Positions 35,693 to 63,242 of a stretch of 64,000 bases of DNA are shown here, one piece after another. The notes beneath the pieces are model-generated. The model made no database searches, was not told the origin of the DNA, and was given only the letters and a program-made list of their open reading frames with translations. Both the position numbers and the translations under genes were made by a program. The stretch's first letter is position 1, and each line of letters starts with the position of its first letter. Where the stretch lies: assembly GCF_037975245.1 (NCBI RefSeq), contig NC_092581.1:21234303-21298302 (forward strand). The letters are read 5' to 3'. The stretch comes from Apostichopus japonicus. Taxonomy: Eukaryota; Echinodermata; Holothuroidea; Aspidochirotida; Stichopodidae.

Positions 35693-36820
35693 CAGGGTTG
35701 GCTGATTAAAATCATGGTGATTTAAATCACTGATTTCAAATCGTGATGTAAGCAATTGATTTTTAAAAAAAAATCACTGATTTAAACACTTTTTTTTTTC
35801 TTTCATGTTTTAACTTGTTATTCAATTTGTTTTGTGATTTACTACTGTAAGCAATGCTTCTGTACTTTAGTATTTATTTAGCATATAGCACTTGTAACAT
35901 TCAGTGTGTAGAATAAGTTAGTCATCTTACACTTGTAAATTAAAGTTTCCAAGGGTGTTTCCAGCTAAAGTTATCAAATGAAGACAAAGCTTAAAATGTG
36001 TTTGTCTTAAATTTTTAAGATACTGTAAGACCCAGAAGTTAGTGTGTGGATCAACCCCAGAGAATAAAGTATAAAGGACATGTATAAAACCATTGGCAAC
36101 GTTACCACTATAATGCAAACTTGAAGGTGTATTGTACAGCCAATATATATATATACTTCAAGTATACTGTACTTCAAAGTTTAAGGGTCCTTCCTCATGT
36201 TCATGGCTTTAAATCATAACACAAGCTGAGCAGCTTTATGAGTTCCAAGGCGGTTTCTGGGCTAAGGGTGGAGCAGACCATAAGGTGGTTGAATTTTCTG
36301 CGGAATAGCTTGTACGTTTATGTACACTATAGTATGAGATACATTCAGGTGACAGGTGTGCACATGTGTATCAGTGAGGTCAATATCTTATTTGTATGGA
36401 GAGCAAAATTTAATTTAAAGCAAACAGGAAGTCAAGCAGACATCCTATTGTTGTAAATATATATAAATAGTAGATCATATTTTGTAACAAGATAGTGAAA
36501 GTACTTAACAAGAATAATGTATTTGTTGTATACTCTAGAATATCTAGTGGGTTGGCTATATATATTTAAACAAAAGTGTAATAAAAATATGGAAAATCAT
36601 AAGATGTTTTCTTTCTCCAGGTGGCATAATGAATCCTGTATGCTCATACCATTCATGGTAGTCATTTAGAGATTCATAACCGCCTCAAACTAAGTTACCT
36701 TGATATTTGCATTCATCAAAAACATGTATTAATAAAAAAAAAATGTGATTTAAATAAATACAAAAAAAAATCGATAAATACAAAAAATCGATTAAAAAAT
36801 AAAATAAATCGCCAACCCTG
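35693..36820. mobile_element. hAT-type non-autonomous element
   Basis: The ends CAGGGTTGGC and GCCAACCCTG are perfect inverted repeats, followed inwards by AT-rich segments with AAATC/GATTT words. The flanks TTTTGCAG (35685-35692) and TTTTGCAT (36821-36828) are an 8 bp target duplication with one mismatch. It is 1,128 bp with no transposase. Confidence 0.85.
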
Positions 36821-36904
36821 TTTTGCATCTGACTAAAAACAATGACGATGTCAGTCACTTGTCTGTTGTCAGATACAGTCCGTTCATGTAATTAAGTAAA
36901 AGAG

Positions 36905-39850
36905 TGCAAATACTCATACCTCTATCACAAATACTCATACCTCTATCACAAGTACTCATAACTTTATCACAAATACTCATAACTCTATCACAAATACTCA
37001 TAACTCTATCACAAATACTCATAACTCTATCACACACACCCACACCTCTATCACAAACACTCATAACTCTTTCACAAATACTCATACCTCTATCACAAAT
37101 ACTCATAACTCTATCACAAATACTCATAACTCTATCACAATTACTCATACCTCTATCACAAATACTCATAATTCTATCACAAATACTCTCTATCACAAAT
37201 ACTCATAACTCTATCACACACACCCACACCTCTATCACAAATACTCCTAACTCTTTCACAAATACTCATAACTCTATCACAAATACTCATAATTCTATCA
37301 CAAATACTCATACCTCTATCATTAATACTCGTAACTATATCACAAATACTCATACCTCTATCACAAATACTCATTACTCTATCACAAATACTCATGCCTC
37401 AATCACAAATACTCATACCTCTATCACAAATACTCATAACTCGAACACAAATACTCATAACTCTATCACACACACCCACACCTCTATCACAAACACTCAT
37501 AACTCTTTCACAAATACTCATACCTCTATCACAAATACTCATAACTCTATCACAAATACTCATAACTCTATCACAATTACTCATACCTCTATCACAAATA
37601 CTCATAATTCTATCACAAATACTCTCTATCACAAATACTCATAACTCTATCACACACACCCACACCTCTATCACAAATACTCCTAACTCTTTCACAAATA
37701 CTCATACCTCTATCACAAATACTCATAATTCTATCACAATTACTCATACCTCTATCACAAATACTCATAACTCTATCATTAATACTCGTAACTATATCAC
37801 AAATACTCATACCTCTATCACAAATACTCATAATTCTATCACAAATACTCATAACTCTATCACACACACCCATACCTCTATCAAAAATACTCCTAACTCT
37901 TTCATAAATACTCATACCTCTATCACAAATACTCATAATTCTATCACAATTACTCATACCTCTATCACAAATACTCAAAACTCTATCATTAATACTCGTA
38001 ACTATATCACAAATACTCATAACTCTATCACAAATACTCATTACTCTATCACAAATACTCATGCCTTTATCACAAATACTCATAACTTTATATCACAAAT
38101 TCTCATTACATGCTATTCAGGGATTAAATACTCATACCTCTATCACAAATACTCAAAACTCTATCACAAATACTCATAACTCTATCACAATTACTCATAC
38201 CTCTATCACAAAAATGCATAACTCTATCACAAATACTCATAACTCTATCATTAATACTCGTAACTATATCACAAATACTCATACCTCTATCACAAATACT
38301 CATAACTCTATCACAAATACTCATAACTCTATCACAAATACTCATAACTCTATCACACACACCCACACCTCTATCACAAACACTCATAACTCTTTCACAA
38401 ATACTCATACCTCTATCACAAATACTCATAACTCTATCACAAATACTCATAACTCTATCACAATTACTCATACCTCTATCACAAATACTCATACCTCTAT
38501 CACAAGTACTCATAACTTTATCACAAATACTCATAACTCTATCACAAATACTCATAACTCTATCACAAATACTCATAACTCTATCACACACACCCACACC
38601 TCTATCACAAACACTCATAACTCTTTCACAAATACTCATACCTCTATCACAAATACTCATAACTCTATCACAAATACTCATAACTCTATCACAATTACTC
38701 ATACCTCTATCACAAATACTCATAATTCTATCACAAATACTCTCTATCACAAATACTCATAACTCTATCACACACACCCACACCTCTATCACAAATACTC
38801 CTAACTCTTTCACAAATACTCATACCTCTATCACTAATACTCATAACTCTATCATTAATACTCGTAACTATATCACAAATACTCATACCTCTATCACAAA
38901 TACTCATAACTCTATCACAAATACTCATAACTCTATCACACACACCCATACCTCTATCAAAAATACTCCTAACTCTTTCATAAATACTCATACCTCTATC
39001 ACAAATACTCATAATTCTATCACAATTACTCATACCTCTATCACAAATACTCAAAACTCTATCATTAATACTCGTAACTATATCACAAATACTCATAATT
39101 CTATCACAAATACTCATTACTCTATCACAAATACTCATGCCTTTATCACAAATACTCATAACCTTATATCACAAATTCTCATTACATGCTATTCAGGGAT
39201 TAAATACTCATACCTCTATCACAAATACTCAAAACTCTATCACAAATACTCATAACTCTATCACAATTACTCATACCTCTATCACAAAAATGCATAACTC
39301 TATCACAAATACTCATAACTCTATCATTAATACTTGTACCTCTATCACAAATACTCATACCTCTATCACAAATACTCATAACTCTATCACAAATACTCAT
39401 AACTCTATCACACACACCCATACCTCTATCACAAATACTCATACTCTATCACAAAAATGCATAACTCTATCACAAATACTCATAACTCTATCATTAATAC
39501 TCGTAACTATATCACAAATACTCATACCTCTATCACAAATACTCATTACTCTATCACAAATACTCATGCCTCTATCACAAATACTCATACCTCTATCACA
39601 AATACTCATAACTCTATCACAAATACTCATAACTTTATCACAAATACTCATAACTCTATCACAAATACTCATGCCTCTATCACAAATACTCAAAACTCTA
39701 TCACAAATTCCCATTACATGCTATCCAGGGATTAAATACTCATACCTCTATCACAAATACTCATACCTCTATCACAAATACTGATAACTCTATCACAAAT
39801 TCCCATTACATGCTATCCAGGGATTAAATACTCATATCTCTTTCACAAAT
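36905..39850. repeat. 21 bp minisatellite, roughly 140 copies
   Basis: The unit is CTCTATCACAAATACTCATA plus one base (A or C alternates before CTCTATC). Because 21 is divisible by 3, frames stay open on both strands and give seven-residue repeats such as MSICDRV or ITNTHNS. A higher-order layer is visible: the block with TACATGCTATTCAGGGATTA recurs at a 1,076 bp offset (about 38,110 and 39,186). No start context, splice site or non-repeat coding sequence supports a protein. Confidence 0.95.
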
Positions 39851-40059
39851 ACTTATACCTTTATCACAAATTCCATTAACAAGCAATCTAGGGATTAAAT
39901 TTACTTCATGATGCAGTCCTACAGACCTCAATCATACACAATTTGACAATTCTTCAACAGCCATATTGAGTAAAGTTTGTAGTTTTAAAAAGTAGTATAC
40001 AGTAGTAGCTAAAAGTAAAATTGAACTGAGGGAGCACTACAATCAAATCTTTGTATGTG

Positions 40060-40612
40060 TGTAGATCTGTCATAACATCTTTGTATGTGTGTAGATCTGT
40101 CATAACATCTTTGTATACAGTGTGTAGAGTCATAACATCTTTGTATACAGTGTGTAGATCTGTCATAACAACACTTAAACTAATCAGAAATCTGTGTATA
40201 CAGTGTGTAGATCTGTCATAACAACACTTAAACTAATCAGAAATCTGTGTATACAGTGTGTAGATCTGTCATAACAACACTTAAACTAATCAGAAATCTG
40301 TGTATACAGTGTGTAGATCTGTCATAACAACACTTAAACTAATCAGAAATCTGTGTATACAGTGTGTAGATCTGTCATAACAACACTTAAACTAATCAGA
40401 AATCTTTGTATACAGTGTGTAGATCTGTCATAACAACACTTAAACTAATCAGAAATCTGTGTATACAGTGTGTAGATCTGTCATAACAACACTTAAACTA
40501 ATCAGAAATCTGTGTATACAGTGTGTAGATCTGTCATAACAACACTTAAACTAATCAGAAATCTTTGTATACAGTGTGTAGATCTGTCATAACAACACTT
40601 AAACTAATCAAA
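40060..40612. repeat. 53 bp minisatellite, about nine copies
   Basis: The main unit contains TACAGTGTGTAGATCTGTCA, then TAACAACACTTAAACTAATC and AGAAATCT. The left end has shorter units lacking the ACACTTAAACTAATC part. It lies just beyond the ABCB7 3' end. Confidence 0.92.
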
Positions 40613-40754
40613 TTGAAACAACTAGATTTTGAATTTGTTGGTTTATGTAGTAAATTTTGTAGATATCACAGGAGCAATGCAACCATTTCTAACCAGCTGT
40701 GTTAAATGCTAACAAACAAACTATACTGCACTGACATTTGTCAAAATATTTCAA

Positions 40755-40760
40755 TTTATT
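40755..40760 (-). terminator. Candidate ABCB7 polyadenylation signal
   Basis: AATAAA on the - strand lies about 150 bp after the stop codon, before the 53 bp array begins. Confidence 0.55.
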
Positions 40761-40908
40761 CATCTACTATAAGATTGTATGAGATAAAAATATACAAAAA
40801 ATGACATTTCCAGCAAAACAAATACATCTCCCAACCAACAATGGTTTAAGTCGGAAAACTTATATTAGTTGACAAACTTTTAGGAAATTTTACTTTTTAC
40901 TGCAAATT

Positions 40909-56520
<15,612 letters not shown>

Positions 56521-59165
56521 TCTAAATCTACAAGTACAAGGGTGCACTACATAAAACTCTTCTTCAATTCTGCGACGTTACACTGTCAAACTGATACCCA
56601 CTTTGTTGTTTAAAATATCTTATTCTGCACTAATTTTTCCGAATTCATTATTTTGAATTAATAATCCTACCTATACGATTGCTCATTCAAAGGGTACGCT
56701 GGAAACACAAATCGCTGTATCTATAACATTCAATTCACTTCAAGTCAAATTTCTATTCCCTATTTACCCTATACTAAGTTTGTTTGGCATGGCAGTCGGA
56801 TCTAATTGCATATTTGGAATTGCTAATTCTGCACTAAGTGTTTTGAATTAATAACTCTATGCACATATGAAGTGATGTTGGTTTTTGCTTGTTTTACCTA
56901 ATTTGATTAGTAAGATCTGTAATTCGAAATGAATTGCTAATCAGCGCTGTTTAATTGATTATTTAACTGAATAATTCGATATTGCATGTATGTATTTTAG
57001 ATCCTCCTGCAAGCAGGAAATCGCGAAGATGCCTCATCAAAGATTCATATTACAGATTCATATTATTTCAGATTCATACTTCCACAATTGAACAAACATG
57101 CATAAATGGTTGCATGCAAATGTTATCAGACAACTGAGTTGAGACGCAGTAACCGAAAGTTTAGACACAAATATCCGGCATATGAATTTTAAACTCGAAT
57201 TTATGAGGTCTAAATGTCGATGAACCAGTCGAAATGAAGTTAAGAAGAAATTAAAACGAAAAGTAAAATTTTGGGGAATAAATGGACAAATTGGAGATAA
57301 CAAGGTCAAAATTTTGGAATGAAAGTTGAAATTTAGTCCCATCTGACCCACCGTAGCATGCACAAAACTGAAAATTTTTTGAACACTACCCCCCTCCCTG
57401 TCTCTATTCCACTAAGTCAAAATAAGTAGGCACATACATTTATGTAGTGATGACTGAATGAAAGTTGTATTTCTATTGTAGTTGTAAGTAAAAAGCCCCT
57501 ATGATCAACATATCTCACAACTTTATCGCAAAACTGTTGAGTAGGGAGCTGTAAAAAAAAGTCTGGTTATGTTGTGGAGAGGGGGTTGGTGCTATGGTGG
57601 CCCAATGGTAGGCGTACAGGTTGGTGCCACTGGGAGAAGAGGCCGAGCCACTCCTTGCAAACTAATTTATATGACATTGGGTGAGGTTACTCGACCGCAA
57701 CTTGGAACTGCACTGATTGTGCTCTACGTTTAGAAATTAGCATAATAATATACCATTTAAAACGTGCATAACAGCAATTAGCGTAGCAATCCTTTAAAGT
57801 AACATGCTGCATCATAACAATGTACATTGGAAATGTCCACTTTGATAAGTGGGTGCATGCAGTTCCAGTTGCTTCCATGTCTAGCTATGCAAAATGATAG
57901 TTGACACTTTTATATTCCTTGCAATGTTTGAGCAGGCATAGATAGGTTGCTATCAACAAGCAAGGTGGCAGAAAACCTTAATTTCCTTAATTCATTTCCT
58001 ACAGTATGGAACTATACTTGGTCCCCTGTGTCAAGAACGATAGGCTGCAATGTTCCACCCTGGGGACCACTTTTATGAGTTGCAACTTTTGCAAGATTTC
58101 TTCAAATTAGATATAAACTATAACTCAAAGAATTGTGGCCAAAGTTGCCAACAGGAACTTGGTAAAGTTTTTTTTTCTCATAGTAAGGTTTGGTTTTCAA
58201 GTTAGAGATGAATACCAATTAACATGATAAGACCAACACAGAAGAACAGAGAGAATTAGAGGGTTTTATTTAATTTTAAATTTCTTTATTAGTTTCTTGG
58301 GGGTAATGAGAATGATGGAAATAATCTGTTCATTACAGTGAAATGCCCAAATAGCTAGATAGCACAAACAATGGTCACTATACGATTAAACTTACTTCGC
58401 TAAACATATTGGAGAGACTCTTGATTGAATGTGCTTAAAGTTTGAAATGAACTTAATTTAAGGAACAAGCCTGTTGTAAAATTAGCACACTGGTATAGTT
58501 AGCATAAAAACACACTTAATTAAGCTTTCAAGCACCAACTTTAACTTAATTTAGTCAACCTCAAAGAAACAATCTTTCCTTGTTTTCCATCAAAGTGAGC
58601 AGGCTGAGAGCATTGTTCGGAATGCTATGAATAATTTTTTCTCTCCTAAAATGATATGTCAATGAATGTAAATCTATGTTTTGTAAGTATTTATGTATAT
58701 GGGTCACAAGAATTCAAGTAAACGTAGTTATAAAATTAATACTTAGAATACCATACTGTCAATACACAAAATGATAAACACCCGCTTTAGTGCTTCTGTT
58801 AGTTAAATTATTTGACAACATTTTTAAAGCAAAGTACAAAGAATTCACCTTTGGAAAAGGTCATGCACTGACTGTTGGAGTATTGATAAAATCTTCTACA
58901 TATAAATGACACAAAATTTATCAACAAAACAATATGGTATTAGGGTAATTATTATCAGATTACTTCCTGTAAATTCCCTCACATCCCATCCCACCTACCC
59001 TCCCCGAAACTCACCTACCCTCCCCACAACTCACCTACCCCCACATCTCCCCTACCCCCACAAAACTCAACTACCCCCACAACTCCCCTACCCCCACAAC
59101 TCCCCTACCCCCACACCACTCTCTTCATTATAAGGAATAGAAAGAGTACAGCATACTTTTATTAT
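56521..59165. other. Intergenic region upstream of ABCB7
   Basis: It must hold the ABCB7 promoter, but no TATA box or other clear element stands out. A C-rich minisatellite (CTCACCTACCCTCCCCACAA-like units of 14-20 bp) lies at 58,975-59,120. No exon or RNA gene is seen. Confidence 0.5.
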
Positions 59166-59169
59166 TGAA

Positions 59170-59175
59170 TTTATT
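59170..59175 (-). terminator. Candidate polyadenylation signal of the right-edge gene
   Basis: AATAAA on the - strand lies about 220 bp after the stop codon of the gene ending at 59,392. Confidence 0.45.
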
Positions 59176-59391
59176 GCTCTGCTTCCCTGTTTTGCTTAAA
59201 CAGAAATACAATTTATAAAAAATAAATTTTTCCAATTTCATATTTTTGACTGCTTTAAAAAGTATCTTTGTTTTTACTAGAAAAAAAAAATAAAACTAAG
59301 AAATGGCAAGAAGTGGAATTTAGAGGAAGAACTTGTATCAGAAACTTCTCATAAGACAACAAAGCCATCATCCGTAGGTGAGTGTAGAAAG

Positions 59392-59536
59392 TCATGTGGT
59401 AGGGACAATCTTTCTGCCGTCCTCCCATACCACTGGAGGAATAAGCATTGCTGCCGGATGCCACTCCTCTAAGCCAGCAACATGATCAACATCCTCTTGT
59501 GCCTTTCTTCTTCTCTCTCTAAACTTGTAACAGTCA
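59392..59536 (-). CDS. Unrecognised gene, last exon
   Basis: It encodes DCYKFRERRRKAQEDVDHVA through WEDGRKIVPTT and a TGA stop. The basic RERRRK run is followed by an acidic stretch. Confidence 0.75.
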
Positions 59537-62500
59537 CTATTTTCAGGGGAAAAAAGAACATATTTAGGATTAAGATTCATAAGTTTCTGTTAAAACAGAC
59601 TTAGATAAATTTATTTGAAATGAAATGACAGGAACTTAATCCTACTTGTGATATGTTTAGATATGTTTTATTATTTATGTTAGACTGTAATATATGTTAT
59701 TCTAGTATTTCTTATCTTATCCTTACATGTTATATGATGGAGATGAGATATATTGTACTCTATCGACAGTTTCTGCAAAAATGGAACTAACATTGGTGCC
59801 CAATCTTCAATGGCAGTGAACTGTAATTGAAAGTCTCTGGTAAAACAGTAAATAGCTTTACTGTATATAGATGAAATAATGGTACCTTAAAACTGCTTGC
59901 GATACTGGTTTAATTCTTTTTTTTTATTATATTGTTCTGTAATATATTTTTACTTGTACTTAATTACCTCATTCTCTCAAATGTACTAAAGAGGAGAAGG
60001 TGGGGCACAGTGGATGGTATTTTTTTAGGTGCCAGTTATCCTTCTCTCCTTGATATATATAATTACATTTTGACATGGATAAAATGGCAATTGTCTATTA
60101 CTATCATAAAATACAACATAACTTTAACATTTAAAATGTATTAATCAGTTATTGAATAATTAATACATTTCAAAAATTAATCCACTGTGCCCCATACCCA
60201 GGGCAGAGTGAATCACCCCATGGGGTACAGTGAATCATTAGAAAAGAAAGCCAAGAACATCTTAGCAAACTTTTTTTGTTGAATACAAACACTGAAAATG
60301 TTAAGAGCTCAAGATTATTTAAAAGGCAACAAGAAAATAGTAATAGCACACAAAAATATCAACTATATATGGCCTAACATCAAAACAGTGAAACCATAGC
60401 CTACTTTTAAAAATTTGAAATGTTTTCAATATCTTCCTCTACTGATTTGCATATATCAATAGATCAACAAGGAAATAAGAGGGCTCACGGTGATTTAAAT
60501 GGCAGCAAGAGTAATAAGCACATTAAAACTCAACTATGAATATAAATGTAAGACTAAAATCCAAACATTGAAACCATAGTCTACTTTTAAAGATACAACT
60601 TTAGTTTTCGATATTTACCTCAACTGATTTGGATATGTTAAAAGATCATCAGGGAAAATAAGAGAGCTAAAGGTGATCTTAAAGGCAGCAAGAAAATTGA
60701 TAGTAGTAAGAACACTAGAAGTCTGCAATGAATACTAATATAGGCCTAACATCAAAACATTGAGACCATAGCCTTCTTTTAATTCTTACATTTGATTTGA
60801 TATCTACCTCAAATGATTTGCATAAATCGAAAGATCAACAGGGAAAAGGTGCATCAGTGGTCGCAGTGATCCACTGTGCCCCGATCTATTGTGCCCCACC
60901 ATGGTTTTGCACATGAATTGCCATCAAACTGTAAAACTAGGCTGACCCCTGGCCTAACACATGGTCTAAAGTTTGTTACCAAAATACTCCATTAAATGAT
61001 GCTATAACTGAAGGCCCCAATTTCAACTTGTGCTATAACAGGCTTGGATAATGAGCAGCAAAAATTTACATTAGACAATGAAAACCAATCAATGCTTCCC
61101 AACTTTTCTGGTACTGCAGCCACTCTGGTAATTATTTCTATGAGTTATAGGCTTTGATGTGATGCTAAATTAGATGGTGTTACAAAAAATTTATATTCTG
61201 TTGTTTAAAGTTATTTGAAGTGATTCACTGTGCCCCATGATCCACTGTGCCCCACTTGCTCATTGGCAATTTAAGCAAAAATGGTACTTAAGCATGCTGC
61301 TTTCCTCATTAACACTGTGTTAACAGAATACAAAGACATGAAGAGAACAAATATTTATAGGAAACTATACCTGTGAACAAATGTTGATGGTTGTAACGGT
61401 ACAAAGGTATCTGGCTTAATCCTCTGTGCACCTCTGCGATGTAATATGAAATAGTTTAATGGATAAAAGATAAAATAAGTTTAAGTGTTTTCAATTTAAA
61501 AATATCAAAATAAACAAAAGTTTTAGCAAAATGCTTATCCACCAAAGAGCCTGTGTAAGAGAATGTGTAGAAGTAAGAGGGCCTGATGTTCACCCTGTTC
61601 ATTAACCTGTCTGTATTCTGTGCTTTTATTTGTCCCTTCTGTTACTGTAACTTGTCTTTCAGCCTCTGAAGAAGATCCTGCTAGGATTGAAGCATTGGGC
61701 CCTCTTACTTTTACACAATTTTAAAACATAACTACAAAGCATAATAAATTCTCAAAATTTTGCTCAAAGCTATGTATGATATTTACAACAAGAAATGACC
61801 AATATTAATGGAAATAACATTATCCTTGATTGTTCTTTATTTGAGTATTCCACACATTTTATGTACTTTGAACAGGAATAGATACAGAAAAACTACATGA
61901 ACTTCATGTATTGTCCACCAAAATGATAACATTTAAACAGTCAAGTCAATTTGAATGGGGGAACAGTTTAAAAGAATTCTCAAACATACAGTTAAAATGT
62001 TACTATTCAATGAAAGCAATTTGACAGTAAAATAATTCTTGGCAAAATATTACATTTTACATATGATAAACTGTGCAGATCAGAAGTATTGTAATTTATG
62101 AAACCAATAAAATTAATTTTTGGTGACAATCGATACTCACCCAAAGCAAACTACTGGTCGAGTTGATCCAAAGTTGTGGAAGTTTTGGGAATACTCCGGA
62201 ACTTGATAACTTTTGTCACCGAGAGCAGCACAAGGTATTTTGCCTCGTCTTTCCCAATAAGAAGAAACTGTCACGTAGAAATCAGAACAAAAAATAAAGA
62301 AAAGAACACCAGTTATTACATTTCCTTTGTTTGTGTTAAACTAGAAATTGGTGAGTTATTGTCAATGCTTGCATGCATACATTTGACTTAAGGATTATTT
62401 TTCCCTCTTCATACAGGGTAGTGATATCACCAGATCCATTTACTTTTGGTATAAGAACTACAAGTCTACATTCAAATTCAAATCAAATGGTTAAAAACTC

Positions 62501-63242
62501 ACATTTTCTCTTGTTTCCAAAGCGCATGAAATGACTAATTTCTTGACTGCTTGTATTGTTTGCTAAAGAAATTGCATTTTTCAACCTCTGGACTTCAAAC
62601 CTACACTTTTTCCCGTGTTTAAAACCCTCTGGATAAAATGTCCATTCAGCCTCTGACTGCTGGTATTTTCCTTTTCAAAGAAAGGGATTTAAAATATGAA
62701 AACTATAAGTTCTCTACAGCAGCTCAATGAAAAAGAAGACAAAAATTTGTGCGAACATTTTCCAGTCAAATAATAAAAGGCGTTTCAGAGAAACATTTCT
62801 AAAAAGTGTCTACTTTTTATATAGCGATGATTCATGGCAAACCTGGTATTTTGTAATGTCAACAGGGGGGGGGAGAGATAAATGTGAAAGGAATTGTATC
62901 TAATATATATATAGGATTTTAATGGGACACCAAATGACCCCTGAAATTGCTAGATGAGATGAATTAAAAACAAAATAATTTTTTAAATTTTCTATTAATA
63001 TATTTGATACGGTTGGTACCAACAGCTTCAAGGTGACGAACATGTTCAAAATAATTGTTGAAATGACATCCTAAGCACCAAAGTCCTATTTGCTTCTCTT
63101 GAATGGTTTCTTTAAGTGGCATACTCTACTTAACTCACCAGGAAAGCATCGTATTCTTGGTAATGAGACCTCTTCACTTGGTCCACTCTCAATTTTTTCT
63201 GGAATTCTTTGGACTCTTGAGACCCAATCAAGCTGACCTTTC
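59392..63242 (-). CDS. Unrecognised multi-exon gene, C-terminal part (5' end outside window)
   Basis: Exons 63139-63242, 62141-62267, 61371-61433 and 59392-59536 join in phase with good GT-AG sites to give about 146 C-terminal residues. The product reads KGQLDWVSRVQRIPEKIESG, then SSYWERRGKIPCAALGDKSY, NFHNFGSTRPVVCFGGAQRI and AAMLIPPVVWEDGRKIVPTT. It is soluble-looking, rich in Pro and aromatic residues, with no membrane helix. Short Pro/aromatic motifs of this sort occur in ciliary microtubule inner proteins, but this is only a resemblance and I do not assign a family. The first exon here enters in phase 2, so more exons lie to the right of the window. Confidence 0.7.
60000..61255. mobile_element. 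Inverted-repeat element with repeated CCACTGTGCCCC motif
   Basis: GTGGGGCACAGTGGAT at the left matches the reverse complement of ATCCACTGTGCCCCAC at the right over 16 bp. Additional ATCCACTGTGCCCC-like copies lie at about 60,179, 60,868 and 61,221. Inside are three tandem units of about 185 bp (near 60,392, 60,570, 60,765) with ACCATAGCCTACTTTTAA. No transposase is present. It lies in an intron of the right-edge gene. Confidence 0.7.
61371..61433 (-). CDS. Unrecognised gene, penultimate exon
   Basis: The exon (63 nt) encodes GAQRIKPDTFVPLQPSTFVH. Acceptor CATCGCAG, donor AG|GTATAG. Phase agrees on both sides. Confidence 0.7.
61660..61725 (+). repeat. Second copy of the CTGAAGA-stem transposon end
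   Basis: It is identical to 12,091-12,122 over CAGCCTCTGAAGAAGATCCT and GCTAGGATTGAA, then shares CTTTTACACAA. The last core base is G instead of A (GAAG), so it is a decayed copy. Confidence 0.6.
62141..62267 (-). CDS. Unrecognised gene, internal exon
   Basis: It encodes SSYWERRGKIPCAALGDKSY, QVPEYSQNFHNFGSTRPVVC. Acceptor GTGACAG, donor GG|GTGAGT. Confidence 0.75.
63139..63242 (-). CDS. Unrecognised gene, first exon visible in the window
   Basis: It encodes KGQLDWVSRVQRIPEKIESG then PSEEVSLPRIRCFP. Acceptor GGTTTTGCAG, donor G|GTGAGT. Entry phase 2 shows that an upstream exon exists. Confidence 0.7.

Noticed and set aside
36904-38762. Long open frames of heptad repeats as a possible repeat protein
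   Set aside because: They are open on both strands and in several frames because the unit is 21 bp. No non-repeat coding sequence, splice signals or start context accompany them.
40060-40612. Regular direct repeats that could suggest a CRISPR array
   Set aside because: There are no unique spacers, the repeats abut each other, and the genome is eukaryotic.
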